In this document: positions 60,839 through 64,000 of the stretch, in pieces
Position numbering within the stretch: the first letter of the stretch is position 1
Layout of the letters: each line of letters opens with the position of its first letter
Origin: Cryomorpha ignava
GTDB lineage: Bacteria; Bacteroidota; Bacteroidia; Flavobacteriales_D; Cryomorphaceae
Length of the DNA stretch: 64,000 nucleotides
Reading direction: 5' to 3'
Assembly: GCF_010686655.1 (NCBI RefSeq)
Contig: NZ_JAAGVY010000015.1
Location: forward strand, 1-64,000
The notes under the pieces: model-generated
What the model was told of the DNA's origin: nothing
What the model saw: the letters and a program-made list of their open reading frames with translations, nothing else
Databases searched by the model: none
Translations under genes and position numbers: made by a program

Positions 60839-62069
60839 GCTTCATTATCGTAAGTCCACTTCTCAATTTTGGTTCCACGTAAGTGCTTTTAGGTGGCATT
60901 ATTTCATTGGCATCGCTTACGGCAAATAGTTGCGCCGTACTGGTGCTGTGCAACGTAAAAAGGGCCGTTGTCAATCCTTGATCAATCGATTTTTCGTACT
61001 TGTCAATCGATTCCTTTCCGGGAATGAATTGAATCCGGCGATCGGTTTTTTGATCGTGAATATCAAAGAGAGGCTCCAAAATTGTGTTGGTTAAAATCAT
61101 AGGATCTAAGTGTTCCACGACTTTTTCAGATACCATTTTATCTTTCAGCTTTAGCGAATACCAACCCTTAGAAATGCGCATTCCAAATTCGTGATTTGCT
61201 TTCGGGAAATAGGTTCGTGACTTTTTTGTAATTTTAAAATGAGATTCCAAATCCTTTAATAATTGCTTTTCGTCAATGGGTTCATCGAGCCTTATAACAC
61301 GATGAAACGGCCTGATATTCAATTCTTTTTCTGGTAAAATAAGCGCTAGGGCGTAGTTAGAAATATCCGTTGGTTTCCAGCCTTTTCTTTTCATCCGTTT
61401 TTCGCCCAGCAGTGCCGAGCTTGCCATGCGGTGGTGCCCATCGGCAATATACAAGCATTCCAGTTTTGCAAATTCCTTTTGCACGGCCGCTATATCTTCT
61501 TTATTGTCAATAAGCCATAGCTGATGCTGAATACGGTCGGTAGTCGTAAAGTCGTATTCGGGCCTGGCACTCATGCTTTTCGCGATAAGCGGGTCAATGT
61601 GGGTACCCTTATCTGTATAAGTTAATAGAACCGGCTCGGCATTAAAATCGCAGATATCCAGATATTTGGTGAAAACTCCCACCCGCGAGGTGAGCGTTTG
61701 CTCGTGGATTTTAATGTGCCCCTCGGTATATTCCTTAACCGCTACACCACAAATAATTCCCGTAAATGAGTGTGTAGGCGTTATTTGACGGTAAACGTAA
61801 AACGCATCTTTTTCGTCTTGAGCCAGAATCTTATCATCGCAAAACTCTTCAAAGCGTTGTTTTATCTTGTTGAAGCGCGTATCAGAATTGGGTCGAGACT
61901 TTCTGCTTTTGCCAAATTCGGGATTAATAATGTGGACAAACGAAAAGGGATTCTCAAGCAGTTTCCTGTTCAAATGCCGGGGTTGATAAGTTACATAACT
62001 CCGTGTAGCAACCAGATGCACCTTGTCGCGCGTGGGTCGTACAGCTCTGAATGGAATAATCTCTGCCAT
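60831..62069 (-). CDS. DUF1015-family protein
   Basis: The 412-residue protein begins MAEIIPFRAVRPTRDKVHLVATRSYVTY, the DUF1015 opening. It has YVYRQITPTHSFTGIICGVAVKEYTEGHIKIHEQTL, DICDFNAEPVLLTYTD and YIADGHHRMASSALLGEK. The last is the HHR motif of a family recently compared with kinase or phosphotransfer-like enzymes, but its reaction is unproven. The start at 62069 is chosen because the N-terminus matches the family; an upstream frame to 62120 adds residues without support. Its C-terminal residues and stop come from the MITE-like copy 4. Confidence 0.85.
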   Translation of the reverse strand: MAEIIPFRAVRPTRDKVHLVATRSYVTYQPRHLNRKLLENPFSFVHIINPEFGKSRKSRPNSDTRFNKIKQRFEEFCDDKILAQDEKDAFYVYRQITPTHSFTGIICGVAVKEYTEGHIKIHEQTLTSRVGVFTKYLDICDFNAEPVLLTYTDKGTHIDPLIAKSMSARPEYDFTTTDRIQHQLWLIDNKEDIAAVQKEFAKLECLYIADGHHRMASSALLGEKRMKRKGWKPTDISNYALALILPEKELNIRPFHRVIRLDEPIDEKQLLKDLESHFKITKKSRTYFPKANHEFGMRISKGWYSLKLKDKMVSEKVVEHLDPMILTNTILEPLFDIHDQKTDRRIQFIPGKESIDKYEKSIDQGLTTALFTLHSTSTAQLFAVSDANEIMPPKSTYVEPKLRSGLTIMKLS

Positions 62070-62149
62070 GAATGCTTTATTGATGAGCCGCGAAATTAAG
62101 GCAATATCGGCAGTTTGCAATTTTGTGCTGAATCATTTTGATGAAAAGA

Positions 62150-62290
62150 TCACTGACAAGTTGTAACCACGTGATTCATCGCGGGGCTACGACTAGTTAT
62201 TCGACCGTAAAGGTTTTGAAGAATATCAAACCTTCCGATTTTATCGAAAAGAATTAGACAAGCAGTATCAGATATTATTAAGGTCTGCAC
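62150..62290 (-). pseudogene. truncated DUF3368-type (PIN-like) toxin remnant
   Basis: A 46-codon frame, read from GTG at 62290, gives MQTLIISDTACLILFDKIGR then FDILQNLYGRIT. This matches the N-terminus of DUF3368/PIN toxins (typically ISDTSCLI then DKIGELDLLKKLYG), including the first active-site Asp. After about residue 32 it changes to unrelated sequence and stops at 62150, where about 120 more residues would be expected. It overlaps the UPF0175 gene end, the usual antitoxin-toxin order. The break lies at a TAGCCCCGCGATGAATCACG palindrome-like repeat. It is too short to appear as a normal gene. Confidence 0.75.
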
Positions 62291-62510
62291 TTTTCAAATC
62301 ATTGTCCACATCCTCAGCTAAATAGTTAAAAACAGAAACTCCGTATGAACTCAGTATTTCTATAAAATCTCTCTTTTCGTATCCAGCCAGTTGTGCTGCT
62401 TGTCCCAAAGAAAGCTTACCCATTTCGAAAAGTTGAGCCGCCATCGCTATTACAGCTTCAGATTCACTTATGTTATAATCTTCGGGTAACTCTATGACGA
62501 CCTTTTTCAT
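62268..62510 (-). CDS. UPF0175-family antitoxin-like protein
   Basis: The 80-residue protein (KKVVIELPEDYNISESEAVIAMAAQLFEMGKLSLGQAAQLAGYEKRDFIEILSSYGVSVFNY) matches UPF0175, small helix-turn-helix-like proteins normally encoded before a DUF3368 PIN-type toxin. The toxin is broken here, so the antitoxin is probably an orphan. The ATG at 62510 is preferred to the longer start at 62555 because the family begins with this VVIELP strand. It would act in the cytoplasm by binding the toxin and its promoter. Confidence 0.82.
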   Translation of the reverse strand: MKKVVIELPEDYNISESEAVIAMAAQLFEMGKLSLGQAAQLAGYEKRDFIEILSSYGVSVFNYLAEDVDNDLKSADLNNI

Positions 62511-62617
62511 AAGTACAAGATACGTAATATTGCTGATAGAGATTACAGCAACCAATCAAAACTAATTGATTTGAATAATTGAGGTTCGTTGAAAAATTTG
62601 AAATTATGTTCGAAGAT

Positions 62618-62652
62618 AAAAAAAGCCGCTCTGAAATTTTCAGAGCGGCTTT
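62618..62652 (-). terminator. terminator of rpsA
   Basis: AAAGCCGCTCTG (62622-62633) pairs with CAGAGCGGCTTT (62641-62652) around a 7-base loop. On the minus strand the stem is followed by a run of T residues (the A-run at about 62618-62624). It lies 25 bases after the rpsA stop codon. Confidence 0.85.
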
Positions 62653-62677
62653 ACTATTTTAAAGAATCAAACTGCGA

Positions 62678-64000
62678 TTACTTTTTCTTGTTATCGCTTT
62701 CGTCTTCACTGTCGTCTGCGCTATCAACTTTGCTTTCGCTTTCGTCCTCGCTTTCGGCTTTGCCTTCGCTTTCAACTTTTTTGCTTTCGGTTTTAGCGCT
62801 TTCGGCTTTGCCTTTGCTTTCAGTTTTAGCTTTGCTTTCGGTTTCGGTTTCTGTTTCGGTTTCGGCTTTGCTCTTGGTTTCACCTTTACTTTCGGTTTTG
62901 CCTTTGCTTTCGCTTTCGCCTTTTTCCATTTCTTCTTTCAGTCCGGCAAGTACATTCAAGTCACCAAGAGTCGTTTTCTCTTGCTTGCTGTTGATGTCTT
63001 TCAAAGCTTTTGAAGACTGCTTTGATTGCGTTTTGCGATCACTGCTTTCCTTCGCTTTAGTATGTTTCGGATCTTCTTCAAAAGTACGGGTATGAGAAAC
63101 CATTATTCTACGGCTGTTCTTGTTAAACTCAAGTACAATAAAGTCGAGTTTATCTTCAATTGCAGCATTAGAACCATCTTCTTTACGCAAGTGTTTTACC
63201 GGCGCTACTGCTTCTACACCGTAAGGCATAGCGATTATTGCAGTATTGTTTTCAATGGCAGTAACTGTTCCTTCGTGTTTAGAACCTTCTGTAAAGATGG
63301 TTTCAAATACATCCCATGGATTCTCTTCAAGCTGCTTGTGTCCAAGGCTCAATCTGCGGTTTTCTTCATCTACTTCAAGTACCACAACTTCCATTTCATC
63401 ACCGATGTTACAGAATTCTGATGGGTGCTTAATTTTCTTAGACCAGCTAAGATCAGAGATGTGTACCAATCCGTCAACACCCTCTTCAAGCTCTACAAAC
63501 ACACCAAAGTTGGTGAAGTTACGTACAGTTGATTTGTGCTTGCTACCTACCGGATATTTACCAGCGATATCGGCCCATGGATCTGGCATCAATTGCTTGA
63601 TACCAAGAGACATTTTGCGGTCTTCACGGTCAAGTGTAAGTACTACAGTTTCTACCTCGTCGCCTACGTTCAAGAAATCTTGAGCGCTGCGCAAGTGCTG
63701 CGACCATGACATTTCGCTTACGTGTACAAGACCTTCCACTCCGGGAGCAATCTCTATAAACGCACCGTAATCTGCCATTACCACAACTTTACCTTTTATC
63801 TTGCTACCCACCTGAACTTCTTCAGGTAGCGTATCCCAAGGATGCTCGCTAAGCTGCTTCAAGCCAAGAGCAATACGCTTCTTGTCGTCGTCGAAATCCA
63901 GGATTACAACATTCAGCTTTTGATCCAGCTCCACCACTTCTTCCGGGTGGTTTATGCGGCCCCAGCTAAGGTCGGTAATGTGTATAAGTCCGTCAACACC
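62678..64000 (-). CDS. rpsA: 30S ribosomal protein S1, 3' part, with low-complexity tail
   Basis: This is the C-terminal part of S1. The frame is open to the window edge, so the gene begins outside. Four S1 OB-fold repeats are visible: GVDGLIHITDLSWGRINHPEEV; YGAFIEIAPGVEGLVHVSEMSWSQ; FGVFVELEEGVDGLVHISDLSWSKKI; and a more divergent last one (EGTVTAIENNTAIIAMPYGVEAVAPVKHL). After the typical end TLGDLNVLAGLKEEMEKGE comes an added tail of about 80 residues rich in E, S, K, T and D (ETETETETES, ending KKK). The tail DNA is made of CTTTCG/GTTTCG-type 6-bp units. S1 binds mRNA at the ribosome during initiation. Confidence 0.93.
   Translation of the reverse strand, partial: GVDGLIHITDLSWGRINHPEEVVELDQKLNVVILDFDDDKKRIALGLKQLSEHPWDTLPEEVQVGSKIKGKVVVMADYGAFIEIAPGVEGLVHVSEMSWSQHLRSAQDFLNVGDEVETVVLTLDREDRKMSLGIKQLMPDPWADIAGKYPVGSKHKSTVRNFTNFGVFVELEEGVDGLVHISDLSWSKKIKHPSEFCNIGDEMEVVVLEVDEENRRLSLGHKQLEENPWDVFETIFTEGSKHEGTVTAIENNTAIIAMPYGVEAVAPVKHLRKEDGSNAAIEDKLDFIVLEFNKNSRRIMVSHTRTFEEDPKHTKAKESSDRKTQSKQSSKALKDINSKQEKTTLGDLNVLAGLKEEMEKGESESKGKTESKGETKSKAETETETETESKAKTESKGKAESAKTESKKVESEGKAESEDESESKVDSADDSEDESDNKKK

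Noticed and set aside
62589-63095. 168-codon Ser/Leu-rich plus-strand frame
   Set aside because: It is the antisense of the repetitive rpsA tail and spans the rpsA terminator.
1-64000. rRNA, tRNA, prophage or complete insertion sequence
   Set aside because: No such gene or structure was recognised on either strand; only small non-autonomous repeats are seen.

Overview
The window looks like chromosomal DNA of a member of the Bacteroidota, most likely a marine Flavobacteriales-type organism. The evidence is a SusC/SusD outer-membrane pair, several proteins with a type IX secretion (T9SS) C-terminal sorting domain, a bacillithiol gene (bshC), GSCFA and LemA/TPM families, moderate-to-low GC, and repeated TAnnTTTG promoter boxes (the Bacteroidota -7 element) just upstream of start codons. 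No rRNA, tRNA, CRISPR array, phage or complete insertion sequence was seen.

Layout. 0.5-10.3 kb: mixed single genes (NYN-domain protein, lipoproteins, RluA-type pseudouridine synthase, GNAT acetyltransferase, T9SS esterase, beta-barrel protein, redoxin-msrA pair, ferritin, NdpA-like protein). 10.3-14.3 kb: a repeat-rich gap, then divergent aminopeptidase C and bshC. 14.3-20.3 kb: SusC-SusD operon with two small exported proteins and a strong UUCG-loop terminator. 20.7-25 kb: MacAB-like export operon with two tandem paralogous permeases. 25-29 kb: substrate-binding lipoprotein, FecCD-type permease, ATPase and an epimerase-like protein. 29.2-34.5 kb: GSCFA protein, TonB C-terminal-domain protein, a LolD/FtsX-type ABC pair with a small CxxC exported protein (resembling Zrg zinc systems), and a helical-repeat protein.

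34.8-49.0 kb is dominated by three tandem paralogous genes for about 1500-residue surface proteins. Each has a signal peptide, a GPGGVS motif, a LamG-like half, Calx-beta domains, a second LamG-like half and a T9SS sorting domain. 49.3-52.9 kb: yebC, plsC and an rluE-like gene in one operon, then a prohibitin-like gene divergent from an FKBP. 53.6-59.1 kb: a protein-quality-control neighbourhood (rhomboid, DnaJ/TerB protein, two TPM proteins, LemA, HtpG). 59.5-64 kb: WD40 protein, DUF1015 protein, a UPF0175 antitoxin followed by a truncated DUF3368 toxin that I found by translating the intergenic DNA, and the 3' part of rpsA with a long low-complexity tail.

The most unusual non-gene content is a set of small dispersed repeats. 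One is a MITE-like family with about 15-bp terminal inverted repeats and interchangeable central palindromes. One copy supplies the last codons and stop of the DUF1015 gene. Others are a 109-bp element with perfect 15-bp inverted ends, a three-unit 39-bp palindromic tandem repeat, and a related palindrome at the break point of the DUF3368 toxin. No wholly new multi-gene system is proven; the best candidates are given in the findings.
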